Source: Pseudoips prasinana (Eukaryota > Arthropoda > Insecta > Lepidoptera > Nolidae). From it: 64,000 bases of DNA. The position numbers and the translations under genes are program-made. The notes beneath the pieces are model-generated. The model did not search any database. It saw nothing but the letters and a program-made list of their open reading frames with translations, and was not told the DNA's origin. Below are positions 20,630 to 31,606 of this stretch, piece by piece. The DNA is taken from positions 7,322,001 through 7,386,000 of the forward strand of contig OX621263.1 of NCBI GenBank assembly GCA_951640165.1, read 5' to 3'. How positions within the stretch are numbered: the first letter of the stretch is position 1; each line of letters opens with the position of its first letter.

Positions 20630-20790
20630 AGGGACAATGTCACACAGATCATCCTAGCCCCAAACTAAGCAAAGCTTGTACTATCGGTACCAGGCGACGA
20701 TATACATACTTATATAGATAGATAATTACGTATATACATAGAAAACATCCATGACTCAGAAACAAATATTCGTGCTCATCACACAAATAT
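20630..20790 (-). repeat. SINE-A, left half of a split copy
   Basis: Minus-strand SINE-A from ctagggacaatgtcacac to atcacacaaatat. The copy resumes at 28106 (atattcgcacttaccggga) through 28142, so the palindromic element 20791-28105 lies inside it. Confidence 0.85.
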
Positions 20791-23700
20791 CGTCCCCGTA
20801 GTTGGAAAATTAAACAACTCCGATTTTGGCGAAATTGACTTTATCCTATTTTCAAAACACCTAAAACCTGCCGCATATTTGAGCCTTACAGGCGTTTTCG
20901 TATCTTATTCAATTCCAAAGATACAGCCATTTTTGTCAGACAGGTCATGACAGATGGAATAATAAATATCATCAGACAAACACAATTTTTTTTAAAGGAA
21001 AACTAAATACTCAGTAAATAAATCAATAACTGTGGTCAATGAAAAGATGAATGTCAAATAAATTAAATAACTTCAGTTGTTGAATTTTTCCTCAGCTTAT
21101 AAATTCGTTCACAAAACTAACTTAGTTCTAGGAAAACTATATAACTCTATTTATTTAATTCTGCGATTCAGAATTCTGATATAACGTACCTAATTTATAA
21201 ATACTTGATGTTATTTATTTCTTCTACAACTAGATAATGATTAATTATAAGATATTAGGCAAATAAAATTAAATAAATTAAGTTGTCATCAAAGGTAATC
21301 AGAGGGTCAAGTCTCATTTCGGGTATCGAACCAATCTGATTCTGGATCTACATGGATTCCGGACACAAAAGAAGAAAATAAAATAAAAAGGAAACTTAGT
21401 TCTTTAATAGACATCAATATTTCACTGGCTAAGAAGAAAAAAAGAGTTAAGAGATTTGAACGAATAAACCCGATTTTGTCGAGAGATTCTAAAGATGAAA
21501 CAAGTAATATTATAACAACTTGAGCTTTTATTGAAATCCCTATTGACCAATTAGTCCCAAGAATTATGGAACACAATATCACAATCGCTGGCATAACAAA
21601 TTCAGGAATAGAAACAGGAAATAAGGAAAAAGAAACAGGGGTGCTAAAAATCCCCGGCAGACGCCGTGTTACCAAAACCGACAACGTCTGGCCCTGGCAA
21701 TATATAACACTCACACACAGTGGACCGACGAGAATATCATTGAACTGGAGAAGGAACTGAGCAGGTTACATAGGCATATCATAGGTTTGTCTGAAGTCCA
21801 AAGAGAGTTTTTAGGAATATCGTGTCCTCCCTACGATAATCCTAAAATCCGGGAACCTGCTATATTTCCGCAAGGGCGACCAACTGTTCCAAGGTGATGT
21901 CGGGTTCATAGTTCAAAAGTCCCTCGTCCACAAGGAACGTAGTGAACTCGAGAGTGTGTCGACTAGGGCGTCATACCTTATAACGTAACTTATAACGTAT
22001 TCGTTGAAGATCATACAGGTTTACGCGCCGACTTCAACGCACTCCGACGATGAGGTTGAGGTCATGTATGAGGATATTTCTAGAGCCATACATACCTCTA
22101 ACACTTATTTCCCTGTGGTCCTGGGGGACTTTAGCGCGAAACTGGGTGAACGCTTCGGGAATGAGCTGAGAGTGGGGCAATTTGGAACTGGAGACCGGAA
22201 CCCTCGGGGCCAAATGTTGGCTGACATGCAGAAGGAGGGACTCTTTATGATGAATTCCTTCTTCAGGAAGCTGGATCACCGCAAATGGTCCTGGGTGAGC
22301 CCCGATGGCAAAAACAAAAATGAGATAGACTTATCTTGTCGACGAGACGACAGACGTTTAATGACGTCTCTGTGATCAATGCGGTTAAAACCGGGAGCGA
22401 TCACATACTGGTGAGAGGCTCATCGAATCTAATGTCAAGCTCCAGAGACTGATAAATTCTACGCGCCGACCTTTACCGATCCACGTCCAAAACCCACCAT
22501 TTCAGCTCAAACTGCGAAACCGTTTCGAATGCCTAGCAGACTGCGAGGAAGTGGACTCATACTACGACAGGCTCGTAGAAGCTGTCCATACGGCTGAGTT
22601 TAAGGTCTTCAAGGCCCAGCATACAAACAGACTTTGCCCTGCAACTTATGGAAGTAATACGGAAAATGGTTCTGACATCCTCAGATGACGCTACTATTTA
22701 CCGGCTGCTCAACAGACAGATCTCAAAGTCTTTGACTCGCGACACGCGTCAATTTAATACAAGTAGTATTAAAGAAGCCATCTAGCGGAACAAAGGCTCT
22801 AAAGTGTTCGTAAGAGATCTGTCTGTTGGACAAACCCAACTGACGAAGCTGAAGACTGAGGATGCACGGCAATCGTCACGTCTAAACTGGAGTTGCTGTG
22901 AGAGATTGAGAATTCTATGGACAGTTATATACGACAACGCAGTCGCCTGCCAAAAGTCATGTCTTGGATGGAGCACGACCAACCCGACATTACACTGAAG
23001 ACACCCGGACGTCAGCCTGTACGAGATTAAGATGGCTCTCAGACAACTTAAGAACAACAAGGCTCTTGGTGATGATGGAGTTTCAGCAGAGCTTTTGTAG
23101 GCGGAAGGTACACCAATCCTACGGGCCTTTCAGAAGTTATTTAACTCCATCATACTAGATAATCAAACACCACAAGCATGGCACAGAAGTGTGGTAGTGT
23201 TCTCCTCCAAAAAGGGCGACAAAACCCTATTGAAGAATTATTGACCCATCACACTGCTGAGCCATTTGATGATTTCCAGCCTCCCGAACAAGCCGGTATC
23301 CGAAAAGTCTTTAGCACTATAGACCATATACATACGCTGCGGCAAGTTATACATAAGAAGTCGAAGAGTATATAATAAGCCACTGTGCTTAGCGTTTGTG
23401 GACTATGAGAAAGCCTTAGATTATCGAAACCTGGGCTGTGGTCTCTCCTAAGGTGCCAAATCTACTACCGGTAAATCGAGGTGTTAAAGTATTTACATTG
23501 TATGAAAACGCCACAATGTTAGTGCGACACCAGGACCAAAACTCGAAACCTATCCACTTGCAGCGAGGTGTGAGACAGGAAGATGTTACATCTCCAAAAG
23601 TGTTCGTCGCTGCATTGGAAGATGTCTTCAAGCTTCTGGTCAATGGCGAGTATATCACTCACTTACGATTTGCCGATGATATAGTAGTCATGGCTGAGAT

Positions 23701-24123
23701 CATGGAAGATTTCGGTACAATGCTCTATGACCTCAGTAGAGTTTCTCAATAAGTGGGCCTGAAAAGGAACATGGATAAGACGAAAATCATGTCAAACCTC
23801 CAACCCCACTCAATTGAAGGTTGGAGACTCTGCACGCGAAGTTGTAGAAAACTATATTTACCTAGGACAGACCATCCAACTAGGTCGTTCTAACTTCGAG
23901 AAGGTGGTCCATCGTAGAATCCAACTTGGCTGGGCAGCGTTCGGGAAACTACGTAACATCTTCTCGTCCAAAATACTGCAGTGTCTCAAGTTGAAAGTCT
24001 TCAACCAGTGTGTGTTGCCAGTGATGACTTGATGACAGACCAGATACGTGGTTGCTCACTATGAGCCTTATTAGAAGGCTCAAGGTCATCCAAAGAGCAA
24101 TGGAGAGGGCTATGCTCGGAGTT
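20791..24123 (+). repeat. Left arm of the giant inverted repeat
   Basis: Reads in the same order as the reverse strand of 27906-24535. The match starts at the terminal cgtccccgta and ends at ctatgctcggagtt. Differences are scattered substitutions and small indels, e.g. a ~30-bp deletion near 21335 relative to the right arm. By eye similarity is well above 90%. Confidence 0.85.
21640..24123 (+). pseudogene. RTE-type LINE in the left arm, degraded and 3'-truncated
   Basis: Order of recognisable parts: N-terminal endonuclease start (HTQWTDENIIELEKEL, IIGLSEVQRE type) at ~21700-21810; endonuclease core (IQVYAPTSTHSDDEVE, FMMNSFFRKLDHRKW) at 22004-22375; RT fingers (KMALRQLKNNKALGDDG) at ~23030; RT palm (GVRQEDVTSPKVFVAALE, HLRFADDIVVMAE) at 23438-23752; thumb/connection (YIYLGQTIQLGRSNFEKV) at 23814-24032. 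Many stops and frameshifts separate these. It ends abruptly at 24123 where the palindrome ends, without the (ATG)n tail. The normal GVRQGD is changed to GVRQED. Confidence 0.85.
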
Positions 24124-24534
24124 AAATAATAAAAGCTGTATTATGATATTAATAAAGTTATATTAAGAAATAAACAGAAAAGTAAACTAAAATTTAGAAA
24201 AAGTGTACTTATCTTGCCACAAACTTGAAAAATAAACATCATAATCATCATATCAGCCAAAAGGTCCACAGCTGGACAAAGGCCCACAATTGCCGGTCTT
24301 GCGCTATTCGCATCCAACATTTTCCAGCGACCCGCACAAGAGCATGGGTTCATCTGCCCACGCTGCGTCTTCCAGTTCGTGGTCGCCACTCGAGAACCTT
24401 TCTGCTCTAACGGCCGTGGGTTCTACGTTCTATGTGCCCGCCCACTGCCACTTCAGTTTTACAATTCTTTGGGCTATGTCGGTGACTTTGGTTCGCCTGC
24501 AGATTCCGACATTTCTGATTCGATATCGCAAGAA
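24124..24534. other. Spacer between the palindrome arms
   Basis: 24124-24236 is AT-rich and found nowhere else in the unit. 24237-24534 is the minus-strand 3' end of the right-arm LINE, including its catcataatcatcat tail, with no counterpart in the left arm. Confidence 0.75.
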
Positions 24535-27060
24535 AACTCCGAGCATAGCCCTCTCCATTGCTCTTTGGGTGACCTTGAACCTTCTAATAAGGCTCATAGT
24601 GAGCGACCACGTATCTGGTCTGTCATCAAGTCATCAGTGGCAACACACACTGGTTGAGACTTTCAACTTGAGACACTGCGGTATTTTGGACGAGAAGATG
24701 TTACGTAGTTTCCCGAACACTGCCCAGCCGAGTTGGATTCTACGATGGACCACCTTCTCGAAGTTAGAACGACCTAGTTGGATGGTCTGTCCTAGGTAAA
24801 TATAGTTTTCTACAACTTCGCGTGCAGAGTCTCCAACCTTCAATTGAGTGGGGTTGGAGGTTTGACATGATTTTCGTCTTATCCATGTTCCTTTTCAGGC
24901 CCACTTGTTGAGAAACTCTACTGAGGTCATAGAGCATTGTACCGAAATCTTCCATGGTCTCAGCCATGACCTACTATATCATCGGCAAATTGTAAGTGAG
25001 TGATATACTCGCCATTGACCAGAAGCTTGAAGACATCTTCCAATGCAGCGACGAACACTTTCGGAGATGTAACATCTTCCTGTCTCACACCTCGCTGCAA
25101 GTGGATAGGTTTCGAGTTTTGGTCCTGGAGTCGCACTAACATTGTGGCGTTTTTATACAAATACTTTAACACCCCGATTTACCGGTAGTAGATTTGGCAC
25201 CTTAGGAGAGACCACAGCCCAGGTTTCGATAATCTAAGGCTTTCTCATAGTCCACAAACGCTAAGCACAGAGGCTTGTTATACTCTTCGACTTCTTATGT
25301 ATAACTTGCCGCAGCGTATGTATATGGTCTATGGTGCTAAAGACTTTTCGGATACCGGCTTGTTCGGGAGGCTGGAAATCATCAAATGGCTCAGCAGTGT
25401 GATGGGTCAATAATTCTTCAATAGGGTTTTGTCGCCCTTTTTGAAGGAGAGCACTACCACACTTCTGTGCCATGCTTGTGGTGTTTGATTATCTAGTATG
25501 ACGGAGTTAAATAACTTCTGAAAGGCCCGTAGGATTGGTGTACCATCCGCCTTCAGAAGCTCTGCTGAAACTCCATCATCACCAAGAGCCTTGTTGTTCT
25601 TAAGTTGTCTGAGAGCCACTTTAATCTCGTACAGGCTGACGTCCGGGTGTATTCAGTGTAATGTCGGGTTGGTCGTGCTTCATCCAAGACATGACTTTTT
25701 GCAGGTTACTGCGTTGTCGTATATAACTGTCCATAGAATTCTCAATCTCTAACAGCAACTCCGGTTTAGACGTGACGATTGTCGTGCATCCTCAGTCTTC
25801 AGCTTCGTCAGTTGGGTTTGTCCAACAGACAGATCTCTTACGAACACTTTAGAGCCTTTGTTCCGCTCGATGGCTTCTTTAATACTACTTTTATTAAATT
25901 GACGCGTGTCGCGAGTCAAAGACTTTGAGATCTTTCTGTTGAGCAGCCGGTATATAGTAGCATCATCTGAGGATGTCAGAACCATTTTCCGCATTACTTC
26001 CATAAGTTGCAGGGCAAATTCTGATTGTACGCTGGGCCTTGAAAACCTTAAACTCAGCCGTATGGACAGCTTCTACGAGCCTGTCGTAGTTTGAGTCCAC
26101 TTCCTCGCAGTCTGCTAGGCATTCGAAACGGTTTCCTAGTTCGAGCTGAAATGGTGGGTTTTGGACGTGGATAGGTAAAGGTCGGCGCGTAGACTTTATC
26201 AGTCTGGACCTCTGGAGCTTGACATTATATTCAATGAGCCTCTCACCAGTCTGTGATCGCTCCCGGTTTTAACCGTATTTATCACAGAGACGTCATTAAA
26301 CGTCTGTCGTCTCGTCGACAAGATAAAGTCTATCTCATTTTTGTTTTTGCCATCAGGGCTCACCCAGGTCCATTTGCGGTGATCCAGCTTCCTGAAGAAG
26401 GAATTCATCATAAAGAGTCCCTCCTTCTCCATGTCGGCCAACATTTGGCCCCGAGGGTTCCGGTCTCCAGTTCCAAATTGCCCCACTCTCAGCTCATTCC
26501 CGAATCGTTTACCCAGCTTCGCGTTAATGTCCCCCATGAGCACAGTGAAATAAGTGTTAGAGGTATGTATGGCTCTAGAAATATCCTCATACATGACCTC
26601 AACCTCATCGTCAGAGTGCGTTGAAGTCGGCGCGTAAACCTGTATGACCTTCAATGAATACGTTATAAGTTACGTTATAAGGTATGCCGCCCTAGTCGAC
26701 ACACTCTCGAGTTTCACTACGTTCCTTGTGGACGAGGGACTTTTGAACTATGAACCCGACATCACCTTGGAACAGTTGGTCGCCCTCGCGGAAATGTAGC
26801 AGGTTCCCGGATTTTAGGATTATCGTGGGGAGGACACGATATTCCTAAAAACTCTCTTTGGACTTCAGACAAACCTATGATATCCCAATGTAACCTGCTC
26901 AGTTCCTTCTCCAGTTCAATGATATTCTCGTCGGTCCACTATGTGTGAGTGTTATATATTGCCAGGGCCAGACGTTGTCGGTTTTGGTAACACGGCGTCT
27001 GCCGGGGATTTTTAGCACCCCGGTTTCTTTTCCTTATTTCCTGTTTCTATTCCTGAATCT
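24237..27060 (-). pseudogene. RTE-type LINE in the right arm, degraded, with 3' tail
   Basis: Minus-strand counterpart of the left-arm LINE: endonuclease at 26654-26199 (IQVYAPTSTHSDDEVE, MGDINAKLGKRF, TGSDHRL, the last being the catalytic SDH region); RT fingers at 25619-25407 (ALRQLKNNKALGDDGVSAEL); RT palm at 25172-24960 (GVRQEDVTSPKVF, then the FADDI box); connection at 24843-24634. It retains the 3' end and an (ATG)n-like tail at 24237. Stops and frameshifts interrupt it throughout. Several damaged positions are shared with the left arm. Confidence 0.85.
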
Positions 27061-27906
27061 GTTATCCCAGCGATTGTGATATTGTGTTTCATAATTCTTC
27101 TATCAGGGTGAGACTAATTGGTCAGTAGCGATTTTAATAAAAGCTCAAGTTGTTATAATATTACTTGTTTCATCTTTAGAATCTCTCGACAAAATCGGGT
27201 TTATTCGTTCAAATCTCTTAACTCTCTTTTTCTTCTTAGCCAGTGAAATATTGATGTCTGTTAAAGAACTAAGTTTCCTTTTTATTTTATTTTCTTCTTT
27301 TGTGTCCGGATTCCATGTAGATCCAGAATCAGAAAAAGGTTCTTCATTTGTGAAAGGCGGCATTGGTTCGATACCCGAAATGAGACTTGACCCTCTGATT
27401 ACCTTTGATGACAACTTAATTTATTTAATTTTATTTGCCTATCATCTTATAATTAATCATTATCTAGTTGTAGAAGAAATAAATAACATCAAGTATTTAT
27501 AAATTAGGTACGTTATATCAGAATTCTGAATCGCAGAATTAAATAAATAGAGTTATTTAGTTTTCCTAGAACTAAGTTAGTTTTGTGAAAGAATTTATAA
27601 GTTGAGGAAAAATTCAACAACTCAAGTTATTTAATTTATTTGACATTCATCTTGTCATTGACCACAGTTATTGATTTATTTACTGAGTTATTTTGTTTTC
27701 CTTTAAAAAAATTGTGTTTTTCTGAAGATATTTATTATTCCATCTGTTATGACCTGTCTGACAAAAATGGCTATATCTTTCGAACGGAATAAGATACGAA
27801 AACGCCTGTAAGGCTCAAATATGCGGCAGGTTTTAGGTGTTTTGAAAATAGTATAAAGTCAATTTCGCCAAAATCGGAGTTATTTAATTTTCCAACTAAG
27901 GGGACG
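24535..27906 (-). repeat. Right arm of the giant inverted repeat
   Basis: Reverse complement of 20791-24123. Its outer end is an internal copy of the terminal sequence (ccaactaaggggacg at 27891-27906) lying 199 bp inside the true right terminus. Confidence 0.85.
27145..27363 (-). CDS. Short ORF with basic NLS-like cluster, right arm
   Basis: A 72-codon frame from ATG at 27363. It is acidic and serine-rich at first (MPPFTNEEPFSDSGSTWNPD), then carries a strongly basic run (AKKKKRVKRFERI) like a nuclear localisation signal, and ends DETSNIITT. The left arm has the same sequence at ~21320-21520 with a ~30-bp deletion over the start. It lies between the terminal sequence and the LINE, so it may be a relic of a protein of the DNA element (exon-sized), a LINE 5' leader or chance. 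No family recognised. Confidence 0.3.
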   Translation of the reverse strand: MPPFTNEEPFSDSGSTWNPDTKEENKIKRKLSSLTDINISLAKKKKRVKRFERINPILSRDSKDETSNIITT

Positions 27907-28105
27907 ATTTAGTTATAGTTAAAGATAGTGTTCAGTTTGTTAAAGCATAATGTAAAAGGCTATCAGGTCCACAAAATATAAAAACACCGACACTAAAATT
28001 GTCTCACATTTTCTTACAAATGTACATTAACGAAAAAAAAATACACTAAATCGCGTTTATCTCGTTACAAAATCAGAGTTATTTAATTTTCCCTCTACGG
28101 GGACG
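27907..28105. repeat. Extra right end of the palindromic element
   Basis: About 160 bp without a left-arm counterpart, then the outer terminal inverted repeat 28070-28105 (caaaatcagagttatttaat, ccctctacggggacg). It probably represents the original right end of the DNA transposon. Confidence 0.65.
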
Positions 28106-28142
28106 ATATTCGCACTTACCGGGACTCGAACCCAGGACAGTA
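28106..28142 (-). repeat. SINE-A, right part of the split copy
   Basis: atattcgcacttaccgggac followed by tcgaacccaggac continues the SINE-A interrupted at 20790; the head is lost after 28142. Confidence 0.8.
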
Positions 28143-28277
28143 ACTAAGGCAAACCTCTGCAAATGTTAATTAAAACCTTTATGGGAGGCCCGTGTCCAGC
28201 AGTGGACGATAGGCTGATGATGTGATATAGCTTTCTTATTTTTTTTTTTAAGAAAAAAAAATTCTAAATCCCTTCAA

Positions 28278-28386
28278 ACTCAGAACAACTATTTATGGGT
28301 CACACAAATAGTTGTCCGGCGCGGGACTCGAACCCGCGACACGAAGCGGCGAGGCGACTATCTTAACCGCTGCGCCACACGTGCAT
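28278..28386 (-). repeat. SINE-B, head and part of body
   Basis: From actcagaacaactatttatg to gcgccacacgtgca; B box GGTTCGAGTCC on the reverse strand. A MITE begins at 28388. Confidence 0.75.
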
Positions 28387-28387
28387 A

Positions 28388-28766
28388 TACAACATGTAAC
28401 GTAATTAACGCACAACTCAATTAGAATATTATGCTGTAATCATCGGAATTTTAAATTTAACATGTATATGTATTGTTATTTACTAAATAAGTTTCTTGGA
28501 ATAAAGTTTATTTTTCTTTATTTTGTATTGAATGATGGAATTTGTATGAATACAAATAAAACTGCGATTTAGGAGTCTTATTACTTTGACTTACGGTCCA
28601 TTTCAATTTGTTTTGACTGTATAGGGTTAACGTAACAATAATTTCCGTAGTTTTAATTATTTTGGAATAAAAAAATTACCTATATTTAAAATGATATAAA
28701 TCGATTCAGTAAACGATTCTGAACAAACTATTTTCAGGATGTGCGTTAATTAAGTTACATATTGTA
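28388..28766. mobile_element. TA-flanked TIR MITE, copy 1
   Basis: Starts tacaacatgtaacgtaatta and ends with an imperfect reverse complement (gtgcgttaattaagttacat, attgta); TA at 28386-28387 and 28767-28768. 379 bp. The second copy is 53613-54028. A TA duplication fits the Tc1/mariner group. Non-coding. Confidence 0.8.
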
Positions 28767-28885
28767 TAAGTATGTATTTACAAAAGAAAAATAGTATATG
28801 TAATATGTCAGTTATCTGGTTTCTATAGTACAAACTCTGCTTAGTTTGGGATCAGGTGGCTGGGTGGGAATAATGTACCAGAATA
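28767..28885 (+). repeat. SINE-C tail fragment
   Basis: aagtatgtatttacaaaag, gttatctggtttctatag and tttgggatcaggtggc, the plus-strand tail of SINE-C. Confidence 0.6.
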
Positions 28886-28934
28886 TTATATTATAGTTAA
28901 TTACAACTAGACTCAGGACAAATAGACATGACAT

Positions 28935-29176
28935 GGAGCTCTACCGGCTAAGTCACCGAACATCGATTTCTTAAATGGCGTTCAAATAAATAAAGGTTAA
29001 AATGACTTAATCAATCGTTAAATCGGCTTCCAGGAGCACATGTGACGTCATAAATGGTCCGGAATCGATTGTCAATGTTGAAGCCGATTTAACGGTTGAT
29101 TAAGTCATTTTTAACCTTTATTCATTTGAACGCCATTTAAGAAATCGATATTCGGCGACTTAGCCGCTAGAGCCCC
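28935..29176. mobile_element. Foldback MITE (ctaccggctaag family), copy 1
   Basis: Two ~92-bp arms in inverted orientation around ~50 bp: ctaccggctaagtcaccga, atgacttaatcaatcg, aaatcggcttc on the left, and the mirror on the right. Other copies at 47069-47489 and 52680-52922. Flanked by SINE-C sequence. Non-coding. Confidence 0.8.
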
Positions 29177-29363
29177 GGTGGGGTTAAAAGCAAGTACATA
29201 TCTAGCAACCACGTCATAATGTCAAGATCGTTTGACCCCATAGACTATATCCTACTATAGCTTGTACTATGTAAACCACGTAACAGATATACTATATACA
29301 TATACTACATTTCTTTTGTAAATACATACTTATATAGTTAATTTTTATTTTTTTTATTTAAAT

Positions 29364-29555
29364 GACAACGCCCGCACTAGATAATTTAATCCCTTTGTCG
29401 CGGGGTACTTTACAAATATATAATTGACGAACACAAAGCACATCCAGACTCAGAACAACTATTTATGGGCCACACAAATAGTTGTCCAGCGCGGAACTCG
29501 AACCCGGGACACGAAGCGGCGAGGCGACTATCTTAACCGCTGCGCCACACGTGCA
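29364..29555 (-). repeat. SINE-B, minus copy
   Basis: gacaacgcccgcactagata to ctgcgccacacgtgca; B box intact on the reverse strand (GGTTCGAGTTC). Confidence 0.8.
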
Positions 29556-29562
29556 TATAGTT

Positions 29563-29676
29563 AATTACAACTAGACTCAGGACAAATAGACATGACAGAT
29601 ATCGGTCCTGGGTGGGAATCGAACCTGAACCTGCGTGATAAGCAAGTATCTGCCATCCACGCCAACCGGCACGTCA
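29563..29676 (-). repeat. SINE-C head, minus
   Basis: taattacaactagactcagg through gggtgggaatcgaacc to ccacgccaaccggcacgtc, the minus-strand head of SINE-C, worn. Confidence 0.65.
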
Positions 29677-29974
29677 TAAAATCACGATTGTTTCGCCATA
29701 GATAGTAGCTACCTATAAAGTGTATCTACCATTTGATAACAATGGACAATAACTAATTGAAATTGAATAGGATAAAGTCCGTCCCAACTTCCACGTCCGA
29801 ACAATGACTCTTCGAAAACGAATTTTAATGAAGTCACTACGCGTATGGCAATGGCTTCCGTATAACGTATCCTGCAGAAGCCTACCGATTAAAACAAAAA
29901 AAATCTTAATATTATTCTTTATTGCACACAGAAACATACATATACATAAGTTAAAAGTTACAAAAAGAAAAGAC

Positions 29975-30119
29975 ATGTACAGACGCCAGCATATCAAGCT
30001 ACCCCAATCTGTCAAATTTACCTAATTGAAAGTGAACCTTATGATTTTGTGATAAAGTTGAAATCTATAAAATAAATTTGACAGATAGAGGTAGCTGGAT
30101 GTGCTGGCGTCTGTACATA
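29975..30119. mobile_element. TIR MITE, copy 2 (tgtacagacgcc family)
   Basis: atgtacagacgccagcatat at the left, gtgctggcgtctgtacat at the right; 145 bp, same family as 1023-1167. Confidence 0.8.
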
Positions 30120-30339
30120 GGCGAGCTTAATTGATTATTGAATTGTCTTCCAGCAAACCATGAGGACAGTGAGATTTTTAACACTATGGGTTAGTGGGTA
30201 GTGCACAACAAAGTATTATAATTATGTACCTTGTCGGGATACGATACCTTATAAAAATAAATATATATTTAATAAACTACATAAACTAACATACCTTATA
30301 TATACGTAAGTTACAGAGACAAGAAGTGATTCTTACTTC

Positions 30340-30555
30340 ATCTTTTAAAAATCCAAACAAATGTTCATAAAATCAAAACTACTATGCCAAACTATGTAAA
30401 ATTTTTATGGGACCAAATGGCAACTATACCGCATCTAACTATCGTCGTTAAAAATCACGTAAATCGGTTATTTAATCTCCGAAAATTCGGTGTACATACA
30501 TAAAAAGAAATACCAATCAACTTAAGAACCTCTCCTCCTTTTGAAGTAGGTTAAG
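30340..30555. repeat. Dispersed repeat (tttttatgggaccaaatggc family)
   Basis: Shares tttttatgggaccaaatggc, aaatcacgtaaatcgg, ggtgtacatacataaaaa and aacttgagaacc-type ends with 46495-46715, and partly with 46205-46320. Non-coding. Its end (ttttgaagt-ggtta) resembles the ends of the foldback at 44669-45404. Confidence 0.5.
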
Positions 30556-30594
30556 AATATTGCGCAATAATTGCCAGCATACTAGTCATAATTG

Positions 30595-31149
30595 ACGACC
30601 TCGTTGGTCTAGCGGTAGCGTGTTCACCCGCAGAGAACGAGGTCCTGGGTTCAAATCTGGGAGTTGGCGGTTTTATACGCCCGTGCCTCGGAGAGCACTA
30701 AAGCCGTCGGTACTGTACCTGACCTCTTTCCGGTAATGTTGCTAGGCGTCCCATCGGATCATGAGAGTGATGGAATAGAAAGTGCTCCTGTGTCTGCGCA
30801 CATATTTTTTTAAAATAATATCAAGGGACCTTGTCACACAGATCATCCTAGCCCCAAACTAAGCAAAGCTTGTACTATGGGTACCAGGCGACGATATACA
30901 TACCTATATAGATAGATATATACTTATATACATAGAAAACATCCATGACTCAGAAACAAATATTCGTGCTCATCACATAAATATTTGCACTTACCGGGAT
31001 TCGAACCCAGGACCACCAGCTTCGTAGGCAGGAGCACTACCAACTAGGCTACGGTGACCGTCGAAAAATATGCACTATATGTCCCGCGCAGATGGCTAAT
31101 CTCTATTGAGACTGACCGTCGTGGCTAAAACTCGGCTAGGAGGACATTA
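30595..31149 (+). repeat. SINE-D interrupted by SINE-A
   Basis: Plus-strand SINE-D head (cctcgttggtctagcggtag, B box GGTTCAAATCT) and body to tgtctgcgcacat at ~30815, then a minus SINE-A (30823-31062), then the SINE-D end tgtcccgcgcagatggc to aggaggacatta. Confidence 0.8.
30823..31062 (-). repeat. SINE-A inserted in SINE-D
   Basis: Minus-strand full-length copy from gggaccttgtcacacagatc to ctacggtgaccg. It interrupts the SINE-D body, so it is younger than that copy. Confidence 0.8.
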
Positions 31150-31170
31150 TTAGATATTACTAGTCATACT

Positions 31171-31300
31171 AATATTAGACATGCGAAAGTTTGAGAGTAT
31201 GGATGTATGGATGTTTGTTACTCTTTCACGTAAATACTGCCCAACAAATTTTGATGAAACTTTTTAGTAACTTGCCGATTACTTACTCACCGGTGAGACC
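31171..31300 (+). repeat. HelB-like fragment
   Basis: catactaatattagacatgc, gaaagtttgagagtatgg and tgtttgttactctttcacg match the 5' part of HelB; the 3' end is lost. Confidence 0.45.
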
Positions 31301-31606
31301 ATCCAGCTACTCATATATATAGCGGCCCGGTACGTACTTCGCTACGTATAGGGCATAGTAATAAATAAATGATTATTAAGTTCATTTATTCAACCAAAAA
31401 AATATTTAAAATTGCTAAAAGATGTTGATTTTACACTTTTTTTAAAAAAGTCTTCATTTTTTTAATTTTATCTACGTACAAACCTTGCCTGGACTTCCAC
31501 GAATAATTCAAGACCAAAATTAGCCAAATCGGTAAAGGCGTTGTTGAGTTATAACATTACAACGAAAAGTGGCATTGATTTTATATTTATTTTTATGATA
31601 ATATCC

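Larger units (their letters stand above)
20791..28105. mobile_element. 7.3-kb TIR-bounded giant palindromic (foldback) element
   Basis: The unit begins cgtccccgta and ends tacggggacg; the outer ~36 bp are inverted repeats with about four mismatches. It interrupts SINE-A exactly, leaving ATAT (or TA) duplicated at 20787-20790 and 28106-28109. Almost all of it is one palindrome: left arm 20791-24123, right arm 24535-27906, spacer 24124-24534. Each arm holds terminal non-coding sequence and a degraded RTE-type LINE. The right side carries an extra 199 bp (27907-28105) ending in the outer terminal repeat. No transposase was recognised. The family is unknown to me. Confidence 0.8.

Noticed and set aside
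21307..21714. 135-codon minus-strand ORF in the left palindrome arm
   Set aside because: Antisense to the NLS-like ORF region, hydrophobic only because the complementary strand is lysine-rich.
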